Source: Labrys sp. KNU-23 (GTDB lineage: Bacteria > Pseudomonadota > Alphaproteobacteria > Rhizobiales > Labraceae). Taken from it: a stretch of DNA of 64,000 nucleotides. Shown here piece by piece: positions 54,247 to 62,295 of this stretch (the first letter of the stretch is position 1; each line of letters opens with the position of its first letter). The translations under genes and the position numbers were made by a program. The notes beneath the pieces were generated by a model, which was not told the DNA's origin, searched no databases, and worked only from the letters and a program-made list of their open reading frames with translations. Location of the stretch: contig NZ_CP043489.1 in the NCBI RefSeq assembly GCF_008330945.1, positions 4,351,501-4,415,500 on the forward strand, read 5' to 3'.

Positions 54247-55332
54247 GTGAATTCGACCGCCGAAGCGCCGGCCATCGTCCCTGTCTTCGATGGCCATAAT
54301 GACACGCTGCTGCATCTGGCCTCCGGCAGGGCGAAACAGGCCGAGATTGCCTTTGGCGAGGGGGACGGTTCGGGCCATATCGATCTGCCCCGGGCGCGCA
54401 CCGGTGGTTTTGCCGGCGGTTTCTTCGCAATGTTCCCGCCTTCCCAGGCCTCGACGACCAATATGGACGAGGAGATGAAGGGCGCGAGCTATGATCTGCC
54501 ACTGCCGCCTTTGCTGCCTTGGGAGAAGGCGCAGGCCTCGACCGTCGGCATGCTGTCGATCATGTTGCGACTGGAGCGGGCCTTTCCCGACGATGTCGCC
54601 ATCTGCCGAAGCGCCGCCGAGATCCGTGCCGCCATGGCGGCCGGCAAGATCGCGGCCGTCCTGCATATCGAGGGGGCGGAGGCTGTAGATGCCGATTTCG
54701 CCAGCCTCGACGTGCTCTTCGCCGCCGGCCTGCGCTCGATCGGGCTGGTCTGGAGCCGCCCCAACATCTTCGCCCATGGCGTGCCCTTCCGCTTTCCGGC
54801 CTCGCCGGATACCGGTCCCGGCCTGACCGGGATCGGCCGCGAATTGGTGAGGCAGTGCAACAAGCGCGGCATCATGATCGACCTCTCGCATCTCAACGAG
54901 AAGGGCTTCTGGGAGGTTGCCGGGTTGAGCACGGCGCCGCTCGTCGCTACCCATTCCAACGTCCACGCTTTGTGCCAGTCCTCGCGCAATCTCACCGACA
55001 GGCAACTCGATGCCATCAGGGAGAGCAGCGGTGTCGTCGGCCTCAATTTCGCGACCTGCTTCCTCCGCCCGGACGGCGCCATGCGTGCGGATACCGATCT
55101 CGACGTCATGGTGCGCCATCTCGATTACCTGGTCGAGCGTCTGGGCGAGGATGGCGTTGCCTTCGGATCGGACTTCGACGGCGCGGTGATCCCCGCCGCC
55201 ATCGGCAGCGTCGCCGGCCTGCCCCGCCTGATCGAGAGGATGCGTGCTGCGGGATATTCTGAGGCTCTGCTGCACAAGATCGGCCATGAGAATTGGTTGT
55301 CGCTGCTGGAGCGGACGCAGGGACAGAGCTGA
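54247..55332 (+). CDS. Membrane dipeptidase-type (M19) peptidase
   Basis: The 361-residue protein has the M19 zinc-site pattern: FDGHNDTLLHL, the bridging glutamate in AVLHIEGAEAVD, RGIMIDLSHLNEKGFWEV, ATHSNVHALCQSSRNLTD and FGSDFDGA. It begins at GTG 54247 with AAGGA 8 bp upstream. No signal peptide is present, so it should be cytosolic, unlike the mammalian enzyme. It cleaves dipeptides, possibly D-amino-acid-containing ones. It stands between pgi and a repeat block. Confidence 0.92.
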   Translation: MNSTAEAPAIVPVFDGHNDTLLHLASGRAKQAEIAFGEGDGSGHIDLPRARTGGFAGGFFAMFPPSQASTTNMDEEMKGASYDLPLPPLLPWEKAQASTVGMLSIMLRLERAFPDDVAICRSAAEIRAAMAAGKIAAVLHIEGAEAVDADFASLDVLFAAGLRSIGLVWSRPNIFAHGVPFRFPASPDTGPGLTGIGRELVRQCNKRGIMIDLSHLNEKGFWEVAGLSTAPLVATHSNVHALCQSSRNLTDRQLDAIRESSGVVGLNFATCFLRPDGAMRADTDLDVMVRHLDYLVERLGEDGVAFGSDFDGAVIPAAIGSVAGLPRLIERMRAAGYSEALLHKIGHENWLSLLERTQGQS

Positions 55333-55357
55333 GATTTACAGGATTAGGCGCGAGAAT

Positions 55358-55483
55358 CCTTCTCCCCTTGTGGGAGAAGGTGCCCCGAAGGGGCGGATGA
55401 GGGGAGATACGCGACCTTTTGGGATATGTACTGACACCCCTCATCCGGCGCTACGCGCCACCTTCTCCCGCAAGGGGAGAAGG
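55358..55483. repeat. Interspersed palindromic repeat (CCCCTCATCC/CTTCTCCC family)
   Basis: CCTTCTCCCCTTGTGGGAGAAGG...GGATGAGGGG is followed by CCCCTCATCC...CCTTCTCCCGCAAGGGGAGAAGG, as mirrored units between the convergent dipeptidase and endonuclease III-like genes. It is the tidiest copy of the family seen at 8853 and 13811. Confidence 0.85.
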
Positions 55484-55533
55484 AAGTTGTGTCTCATTCG
55501 TCATGGTTTCGAGGGCATAGGGCAGCATCGAAC

Positions 55534-56268
55534 CTATCGCTTCGGAATCGTCGACGGCAAGGTGGATCCATGCCGGCACAGATCAGCCATACCGCACCGT
55601 TGGCAGAGTGGCCTCTGGCTGGTGCAGACCTCCTGGCCGAAGCGTTTGATCAGCCAGTGCAGCTCATAGAGATCGTCGGCATCCCAGCTCGCTGGCATCA
55701 GGCGCAGCATGATCTGATGGGCCTTGGTGAAGCTGGCATTTTGAGGCAGCAAGCCGAAGCGTTCGCCGAAACGCTTGATGTGCCGGTCAACCACGAAGAC
55801 GCGCCGCCGTAGAGTCGAGAAATTGAGCACTGCCGCCGCGCATTTGGGGCCGATGCCATCATAACGCTGGAGCAGTTCCATCCCGGCCTCGACCGACAGC
55901 GCGGCGAGATGGGAGAGATCGAACCGCCCCTGCTGCGCAACGATGCGACCGACCGAAGTCACCAGCTGGCTGGCTTTCTTCTCGGGATGCGTAACGTTGG
56001 CGAGTTGCTGAAGCACCTCGCGGGGATCGCTCTGCCCTAGCCTGTCGAGAGGATGGAAATGCTCACATAGGGCCTGGAAGTCCTTTTCGGAGTCGCGATC
56101 ATAGGTCTCCGAACTGATCAGCGCCTTGACGAATTGTTCAGGCGGGTTGTGCCGCCTGAAGTCTCTCTGCCGGCCATAGGCCGCGAGCAGGCGCTGGCGC
56201 AGCACGGCAATGGGCTCTTCCCGGCCGAAATCGAGCCCGAGCTGGATCTGCTCCCGGATGGCAGGCAT
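55534..56268 (-). CDS. Endonuclease III-like DNA glycosylase/lyase
   Basis: The 244-residue protein has the HhH-GPD fold. The helix-hairpin-helix and catalytic region is RYDGIGPKCAAAVLNFSTLRRRVFVVDRHIKRFG, retaining the Lys of the GRKTA-type motif and the Asp of VDRHI. A C-terminal 4Fe-4S motif is C-x6-C-x2-C-x5-C (CTSQRPLCQRCGMADLC). It excises oxidised bases and cuts at abasic sites. I start at ATG 56268, which has GAGGA at good spacing. It lies 27 bp after dnaE2 in the same direction, so it may be part of the SOS cassette transcript. Confidence 0.87.
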   Translation of the reverse strand: MPAIREQIQLGLDFGREEPIAVLRQRLLAAYGRQRDFRRHNPPEQFVKALISSETYDRDSEKDFQALCEHFHPLDRLGQSDPREVLQQLANVTHPEKKASQLVTSVGRIVAQQGRFDLSHLAALSVEAGMELLQRYDGIGPKCAAAVLNFSTLRRRVFVVDRHIKRFGERFGLLPQNASFTKAHQIMLRLMPASWDADDLYELHWLIKRFGQEVCTSQRPLCQRCGMADLCRHGSTLPSTIPKR

Positions 56269-56295
56269 GCCCAAGTCCTCAGTGGAAGTCTCGCC

Positions 56296-59200
56296 TCAAT
56301 GGAAATCCCGGCTCTTGAACAAGCTCAGTTCGAGCTGGGCTGGCGGCGGTGGTGAAGCGCCATCCGTCATGTCACGTAGGCGTGCGAGTTCAGCGGAGAG
56401 GTCGAGTACTTCCTCGGCGATGACATGCACGACATCGCTGGCACGCTGCAGCCGGCCGCGTATGGCGACGAAGCGGGCATTCATCACCGCGCGGCGGTTC
56501 CTCTCGAAAGTCCGCGACCACACGATGATATTGGCGATGCCGGTTTCGTCCTCGATGGTCATGAAGACGACGCCGCTGGCCGTGCCGGGGCGCTGGCGCG
56601 TCACCACCAGGCCGGCGACGGTGACGAGGCTGTCCTGCTTGAGCTTGCCGTCGCGATGCGCCTCGTTGGTGATGGCGCCGAGATGCTGCAATTGCGGGCG
56701 CAGGAAGGAGCAGGGATGGGCCTTGAGCGACAGGCCCGTCGACTGATAGTCCTCCAGCACGTGCTCGCTCTGCGACATCACGGGCAGGGCGACGGTGGGC
56801 TCGGGAAACAGGGCATCGTCGAAATCGGCGGCCAGCAGCGGCATGTCCCGGCTCGTCCTGGTGGCGCCGATGCCGATGGTCTCGAAACGTCGTACCGCCC
56901 ACAGGGCCGCGCGCCTATCGAGATCGAGCGAGCGGAAGGCATCGGCCTCGGCCAGTTTCTGCATCGCCGCCAGCGGCAGGCCGCTCGCCGTGCCGAAGCG
57001 CTCCAGGCTGGAAAAACCGTTGCCGCGCCGGCCAGCCATCGCGATGATCTCGTCCTTCTTCAGGCCGGATACCAGCCGCATGCCCAGACGCACGGCAAAG
57101 CGGTGCTTGGTGGGATCGCCGGCCGGTTCCAGCGTGCAGTCCCATTCGCTGTAATTGACGTCGACGGGTCGGATCTCGACGCCATGATTTTCGGCGTCCC
57201 GCACCAGCTGCGCCGGCTGGTAGAAGCCCATGGGCTGGCTGTTGAGGATGGCCGCGCAGAAGACGTCGGGATAGTGGCATTTGATATAGGCGGAGACATA
57301 GACCAGCACGGCAAAGCTGGCGGCATGGCTTTCGGGAAAGCCATATTCGCCGAAGCCCTCGATCTGGCTGAAGCAGCGCTCGGCAAAGGCCTGTTCATAG
57401 CCGCGGCGCACCATGCCGCCGATGAACATCTCCTTGTAATTGCCGATCGTGCCGGTGTGCCGGAAGGTCGCCATCGCCCTTCTGAGGCCGTCGGCCTCAT
57501 CAGGCGTGAAGCCGGCGGCCTTGATGGCGATCTCCATGGCCTGTTCCTGGAAGAGGGGGACGCCGAGCGTGCGGCCCAGGACGTCTTCAAGCTCGTCCTT
57601 TTTTCCGAACTCAGGTGAAGGCGAAGGAAAGACGACTGGTTCGCCGTCGCGCCGCTTGAGATAGGGATGCACCATGCCGCCTTGGATCGGGCCGGGGCGG
57701 ACGATCGCCACCTCGACGACGAGATCATAGAATTTCCGGGGCTTCAGCCGCGGCAGCATCGACATCTGCGCCCGGCTCTCGACCTGGAACACGCCGACGG
57801 AATCGGCCTTGCACAGCATGTCATAGGTGGCCTCGTCGTTACGGGGCAGGGCCGCGATCGCGCCGAGATTGCGGTCGTAGTGGCGTTCGAGCAATTCGAG
57901 CCCGCGCCGGATGCAACTGAGCATGCCGAGCGCCAGCACATCGACCTTCATCATCCCCAATTCGTCGATGTCGTCCTTGTCCCATTCGACGAAGGTGCGC
58001 TCTTCCATGGTGGCGTGGCAGACGGGCACGGTGTCGTCGAGCCTCTCGCGGGTGAGCACGAAGCCGCCGACATGCTGCGACAAATGGCGGGGAAAGCCGG
58101 TGAGGGCGGCGGTGAAATGGAGCGCCTGGCGGATCACCGGATTGTCGGGATCCAGGCCCGCCTGGTGCACGCGGCTGGGCGTCCAGGTCTGCATGCCCAT
58201 GCCCCAGACCGTCTTCGACAAGGCCGCCGTCACGTCCGGCGTCAGGCCTAATACCTTGCCGACTTCGCCCACCGCCCGCCGGGAGCGGTAATGGATCACG
58301 GTCGAGCAGATTGCGGCGCGATGGCGGCCATAGCGTTGATAGACATATTGGATCACCTCCTCGCGCCGCTCATGCTCGAAATCGACATCGATGTCCGGCG
58401 GCTCGCCGCGGTTTTCGGAGATGAAACGGGAGAACAGCAGCTCCGTTTCGGTCGGATTGACCTCGGTGATGCCCAGGCAATAGCACACGGCACTGTTCGC
58501 CGCCGAACCGCGCCCCTGGCAGAGGACGCCAAGGGTGTTGCGCGCATGATCGACGACATCGTGCACGGTGAGAAAATAGGGCGCGAATTTCAGCTTGGCG
58601 ATCAAAGCGAGTTCGGCGCGAACAGCGTTGATGACTTTCTCCGGCACCCCGCGGGCAAAGCGCCTCCTGGCACCGGCCCAGGCCAGGTCCTCCAGGTGTT
58701 GCTGGGCGGTTTTGCCCGGAGGAATGGGCTCGTCCGGATATTCGTATTGCAAGTCCCGTAGATTGAACGTGCATGCTTCGACGATTTCGAGCGTGCGTGC
58801 CAGAGCGTCGGGATGATCCGCGAAGAGAACGGCCATCTCGGAGGGCGACTTGATATGGCGTTCCTCGTTGATTTCGAGCCGCAGGCCGGCCTCGGCCAAG
58901 GTGCATTTCTCGCGGATGCAGGTGAGGATGTCGGCAAGCGGCCGCTGGGCCGGCACGTGGTAGAGCACGTCGTTGACGGCGACCATCGGCGCGCCGATCT
59001 TCTCGCCCAGCTCGGCGAGCAGGCCGAGACGGCGAGGCTCGTCACCGCGCAGGCGGTGGCTGCCGGCCAGGTAGACATGGCCCGGTGCCGCCTCGGCCAG
59101 CCTGGCTGCTCGTTCGACGAAGAGGAGATCGAGCGTGTCGGGCGGCAGCACGATCAGCTTCTGCCCCTCGCAGGCGGCAAGAATGGCTTCGAAGCCGAAC

Positions 59201-59706
59201 TGGCACTCGCCTTTCGCTCTGGTCATGCGCTTGTTGTTGTCGCTGAGCAGGCGGCAAAGCCGGCCATAGGCCGCACGGTCGGTGGGATAGGCGATGGCTT
59301 CGAAGCCATCCATGGTGACGAGGCGCACGCCGGGCAGATAGCGCAGGGACGGATGTTTCCTGGCCTCGCGCAGGGCCCTGACTACGCCGGCGAAGGAGTT
59401 GCGGTCGGCGACGCCGATGCCGGCCAGACCGAGCTTCTGGGCCTGCCTCACCATGTCCTGCGGGAAGGAAGCACCGCGCAGGAAGGAGAAATTGGTGGTG
59501 ACGGCCAATTCGGCATAGGCGGGGCTCGCGTCCTGGCCGAGCTTCGACGCAATCGCGCAGCAATCGTCATTGCGAGGAACGAAGTGACGCGGCAATCCAG
59601 GCGCTATAAAGCGCGGTGTTTGCGGCTCCTGGATTGCTTCGCCCCGCCAATCGTTCGATTGGCAAGGCTCGCAATGACGGTCATTATCGGCTGCCTCATA
59701 TCTCAT
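56296..59706 (-). CDS. dnaE2: Error-prone DNA polymerase III alpha subunit with repeat-derived N-terminus
   Basis: The 1136-residue protein has the DnaE2 layout: PHP domain from about residue 66 (AYAELAVTTNFSFLRGASFP), polymerase active site with the aspartates of GEPPDIDVDFEHERREE, and a C-terminal OB/helix-hairpin-helix region. It performs mutagenic translesion synthesis with ImuA and ImuB. The start ATG at 59706 overlaps the imuB stop (ATGA). Residues about 9-48 are encoded by an interspersed palindromic repeat (59565-59680). No ATG or GTG lies between the repeat and the conserved domain, so the extension is probably translated. Usual family length is about 1080-1090. Confidence 0.95.
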   Translation of the reverse strand: MRYEAADNDRHCEPCQSNDWRGEAIQEPQTPRFIAPGLPRHFVPRNDDCCAIASKLGQDASPAYAELAVTTNFSFLRGASFPQDMVRQAQKLGLAGIGVADRNSFAGVVRALREARKHPSLRYLPGVRLVTMDGFEAIAYPTDRAAYGRLCRLLSDNNKRMTRAKGECQFGFEAILAACEGQKLIVLPPDTLDLLFVERAARLAEAAPGHVYLAGSHRLRGDEPRRLGLLAELGEKIGAPMVAVNDVLYHVPAQRPLADILTCIREKCTLAEAGLRLEINEERHIKSPSEMAVLFADHPDALARTLEIVEACTFNLRDLQYEYPDEPIPPGKTAQQHLEDLAWAGARRRFARGVPEKVINAVRAELALIAKLKFAPYFLTVHDVVDHARNTLGVLCQGRGSAANSAVCYCLGITEVNPTETELLFSRFISENRGEPPDIDVDFEHERREEVIQYVYQRYGRHRAAICSTVIHYRSRRAVGEVGKVLGLTPDVTAALSKTVWGMGMQTWTPSRVHQAGLDPDNPVIRQALHFTAALTGFPRHLSQHVGGFVLTRERLDDTVPVCHATMEERTFVEWDKDDIDELGMMKVDVLALGMLSCIRRGLELLERHYDRNLGAIAALPRNDEATYDMLCKADSVGVFQVESRAQMSMLPRLKPRKFYDLVVEVAIVRPGPIQGGMVHPYLKRRDGEPVVFPSPSPEFGKKDELEDVLGRTLGVPLFQEQAMEIAIKAAGFTPDEADGLRRAMATFRHTGTIGNYKEMFIGGMVRRGYEQAFAERCFSQIEGFGEYGFPESHAASFAVLVYVSAYIKCHYPDVFCAAILNSQPMGFYQPAQLVRDAENHGVEIRPVDVNYSEWDCTLEPAGDPTKHRFAVRLGMRLVSGLKKDEIIAMAGRRGNGFSSLERFGTASGLPLAAMQKLAEADAFRSLDLDRRAALWAVRRFETIGIGATRTSRDMPLLAADFDDALFPEPTVALPVMSQSEHVLEDYQSTGLSLKAHPCSFLRPQLQHLGAITNEAHRDGKLKQDSLVTVAGLVVTRQRPGTASGVVFMTIEDETGIANIIVWSRTFERNRRAVMNARFVAIRGRLQRASDVVHVIAEEVLDLSAELARLRDMTDGASPPPPAQLELSLFKSRDFH
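59565..59680. repeat. CGTCATTGCGAG-family palindromic repeat inside the dnaE2 reading frame
   Basis: The left arm CGTCATTGCGAGGAACGAAG...GGCAATCCAG and the right arm CCTGGATTGCTTCG...CTCGCAATGACG share their ends with the copy at 23023-23099. Internal parts differ. The element keeps the dnaE2 frame open throughout. Confidence 0.85.
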
Positions 59707-61433
59707 GCCAGAAGCCCTCGCAGGGACCAGTTCTGCCGGCCGTCATGGCAGAGCCAGAAGCGCTGGCCGTTCTGTGTCTCGGCGACGTAATAGTCCTGAC
59801 GGGTCGGCGTGGGCAGCAGGACGGCGCGCTCACGCGTGGCTTCCCCATCCTCGAAGCGGTTGCGCTTCTGGCTCTTCGGGCTTTCGCTGTCGGGGAGGGC
59901 TGGCGATTCCTCCCCCATCTTGCCCCAGCCATATTCCTCCTTGCCCGGCTTGTCGGGCAGGGCCGGGGGAGCCGCTTCCCACCAGGGACCGGCGATGCGC
60001 TCCGGCCCCTGCAGTGCGGTGATGCGGTGGGACGAGCCCCGCCAGCGGACATGATCGGGCAGGCCTTCCGGGCTGGTGGCGAGAATCTGGAGGGGCTCGG
60101 GCTGGTCGAGGAACAGGGGCGGACGCTGGCGCGAGCCATCGGTGGTTGGCCAAGCTGTTGGCAAAGCCGGCTCGGGATCGGCGGCATCGCGCGCTTCCTC
60201 GGCAAAGGCCGGATCGTGCCGGGCGACGGGATGGAGCCGCTGCACGCTGCCGGGGCCGAGGCGCTGGCGAAGGGCATCGATCAACTCGGCCCGGCGTTCG
60301 GCGGCATCGGCCGGCAGGGCATCCCGGCGGCCCTCCTTGAGGGAGAGGCGATTCTGACGCTGGCCGAATTTCTCGGTGACGGTGGCGGTCAGGCTGATGG
60401 TCTCGAAGCCGAAGCCGGCATCGATGGTCTCTCCCAGCCGTTCCAGGTCGAGTTCGACCAGCCTGGCGATATGGGCCGGATCGCGCGTGGCGGCGGCGAG
60501 GCCGATATGGATGGTGCGCACCTCGCCATCGACCCGGAACAGGCGCAACTGCAAAGCGCGTGCTGCCACCCCGCCCGCGACGAGGGCCGGAACCAGGTCC
60601 TGCATCAGTCGGGCGGCGACATGCACCACGGCCGCCTGGCTCACCACCGGCTCGATGAGCTGGCGGCTGCGATGATAGAGCGGCGGCGGTTCGATCAAGG
60701 CGAGGGCTTCCTCGCGCCGCCCCATGGCCTGGTCGAGGCGCTTGAGCAGGATCGCATCGAAACGCGCGGCGAAAGGCGCGCGTGGCTTGCCGATGAGATC
60801 GCCGATACGGGTGAAGCCGAGGCGGCGCAGGGTCTGGACGAGGTCGTCGCCAAGGCGCAGGGCCGCCAGGGGCAGATCGGCAAGGGCCGGGCCGGGATCG
60901 CCGTCCTCGGCGATGACAGTGCCGTTCTGGGCATGGAAGCGGGAGAAAGCCCAGGCCGCACCAGGCGTGTCGGCCAGTGCCACGCGCGCGCCGAGGCGAA
61001 GATGGCGCAGGCGCTTGACGATGTCGGCGAGCAGGGCCTGTTCGCCGCCCGCCAGATGGCTGGCGCCGGTGACGTCGAGGAACAGGCCGTCGGCCCCGTC
61101 AGCTTCGCGATAAAGAGCCACGGAGGGTGTATAGCGCATCGCCCATAGGCCGAGCCGGTGCAGGGCTCTCGCATCGGCCTCCGGCATGGCCGGACGGGTC
61201 TGCAGCCCCGGCACCTTGGCTCTCGCATCGGCGACCAGCCCGCCTGCGGCGAGGCCCTCGATCTCGGCTGGCTTGCTGGCAGCGGCAATGCGCGGGCCGC
61301 CGGCGGCATCGACCGTCAGGACGAAGGGGTAATGAGCATCGATCGTATCAGGCGACCTTGGCGCGTTGCCCTGGGCGACGAGAAAGCGCTGGATCGGCCA
61401 GCGTGGCAGATAGATCGAGACGATGCGAGGCAT
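59703..61433 (-). CDS. imuB: ImuB, catalytically inactive Y-family polymerase homologue
   Basis: The 576-residue protein has the Y-family fold (PRIVSIYLPRWPIQRFLVAQG, VADARAKVPGLQTRPAMPEAD, a lyase-like HhH stretch LRRLGFTRIGDLIGKPRAPFAARF). The acidic residues that bind metal in active polymerases are absent at its N-terminus (SIYLPRW instead of DxD), as expected for ImuB. It bridges DnaE2 to the beta clamp and ImuA. I chose the ATG at 61433, which has GGAG 7 bp upstream. It overlaps imuA by 86 bp and dnaE2 by 4 bp. Confidence 0.93.
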   Translation of the reverse strand: MPRIVSIYLPRWPIQRFLVAQGNAPRSPDTIDAHYPFVLTVDAAGGPRIAAASKPAEIEGLAAGGLVADARAKVPGLQTRPAMPEADARALHRLGLWAMRYTPSVALYREADGADGLFLDVTGASHLAGGEQALLADIVKRLRHLRLGARVALADTPGAAWAFSRFHAQNGTVIAEDGDPGPALADLPLAALRLGDDLVQTLRRLGFTRIGDLIGKPRAPFAARFDAILLKRLDQAMGRREEALALIEPPPLYHRSRQLIEPVVSQAAVVHVAARLMQDLVPALVAGGVAARALQLRLFRVDGEVRTIHIGLAAATRDPAHIARLVELDLERLGETIDAGFGFETISLTATVTEKFGQRQNRLSLKEGRRDALPADAAERRAELIDALRQRLGPGSVQRLHPVARHDPAFAEEARDAADPEPALPTAWPTTDGSRQRPPLFLDQPEPLQILATSPEGLPDHVRWRGSSHRITALQGPERIAGPWWEAAPPALPDKPGKEEYGWGKMGEESPALPDSESPKSQKRNRFEDGEATRERAVLLPTPTRQDYYVAETQNGQRFWLCHDGRQNWSLRGLLA

Positions 61434-62133
61434 GGTCATACTCCATGAGCCAGGATCCGCTTTGCCCGTTGCGGCTGCGTTCGAGCCGAACGTGCCAGCG
61501 CCAGGCGGTGAGAAGGCCGAAACGATCGCGCGGACCGGCGGCCGCGCCGATGCGCCAGCGAGTCAGCGCAGCCAGGGAAGGCGCTGCGAGGGGCGGACGC
61601 AGAAGGAAAAGGGGGCAGGGGGCGGAGGCTGCCGCGAGCTGGAGGCGGCGGCTGGTGGCGGCGTCCATGCCACCGCCCGTCACGGCTGCCACCGCCGCGG
61701 CGGCGCCGGAGCGCAGGATCTCCTCCATGGCCCAGGCAGCCTCGGTCTCGTCGCCGGCCATGACCACGATGAGCCTGGCGGGATCGAGGCCGAGGGCGTT
61801 GAGGCCATGGCCGTAGAGCCGCCCGTTACAGGCCAGGCCGCGCGGCGAGGTCACCAGCCAGACCATACCCTTGGCCTGGCGCAGGGACAGGCGGGAGGCA
61901 AGGAAACCCAGGGCGCAGCCATTGTCGAAAATGGTTTGCGGCGCAATTTCATGCAGGCCGTCCAAGGCGAGGCCGCCACCCGGCAGGCGCGCGTCAATCG
62001 CCCCGATGCCGAAAGGCAGCACGCCGGCATCGGCATGCACATGGTCGAGCCGGGGCAGCAGGGCACGCAATTCCGCCAGCTTCTCGGCCCGTTGGCCGGC
62101 GAGAACGAGGGGAGGAGGAACGCGTATCGTCAT
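61348..62133 (-). CDS. imuA: ImuA, RecA-like SOS mutagenesis protein
   Basis: The 261-residue protein has the RecA/SulA-like fold of ImuA: LPFGIGAIDARLPGGGLALDGLHEI, FLASRLSLRQAKGMVWLV and GLLTAWRWHVRLERSRNG. A classical Walker A motif is not evident in the position of RecA, as is usual for ImuA. It is the first gene of the imuA-imuB-dnaE2 operon, required for damage-induced mutagenesis. A LexA box lies 27-41 bp upstream of the start. Its 3' end overlaps imuB. Confidence 0.92.
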   Translation of the reverse strand: MTIRVPPPLVLAGQRAEKLAELRALLPRLDHVHADAGVLPFGIGAIDARLPGGGLALDGLHEIAPQTIFDNGCALGFLASRLSLRQAKGMVWLVTSPRGLACNGRLYGHGLNALGLDPARLIVVMAGDETEAAWAMEEILRSGAAAAVAAVTGGGMDAATSRRLQLAAASAPCPLFLLRPPLAAPSLAALTRWRIGAAAGPRDRFGLLTAWRWHVRLERSRNGQSGSWLMEYDHASHRLDLSATLADPALSRRPGQRAKVA

Positions 62134-62159
62134 GGCTATGATCCGTTTCGCTCAGACTA

Positions 62160-62174
62160 GAACAAAACAAGAAC
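62160..62174 (-). promoter_or_regulatory. LexA (SOS) box of the imuA operon
   Basis: GAACAAAACAAGAAC on the plus strand is GTTC-N7-GTTC when read toward imuA, the exact alphaproteobacterial LexA operator. It lies 27-41 bp upstream of the imuA start. Confidence 0.9.
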
Positions 62175-62234
62175 ATTTCAAGCGGAGTCTTCGATCGCGC
62201 TCCATCGGGCCGGGAAAGAGGCCGGCATGGTAAA

Positions 62235-62266
62235 GGGACTCTTCCCTCACGAGATGGCAGAGTCCC
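62235..62266 (-). terminator. Probable terminator of the SulP gene
   Basis: GGGACTCT and AGAGTCCC pair across a 16-base loop, 30-60 bp after the transporter stop, followed on the minus strand by TTTACC. It separates the transporter transcript from the SOS promoter. Confidence 0.55.
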
Positions 62267-62295
62267 CTGATTTCAAAGGCCTTGCGAAGCGCGCC

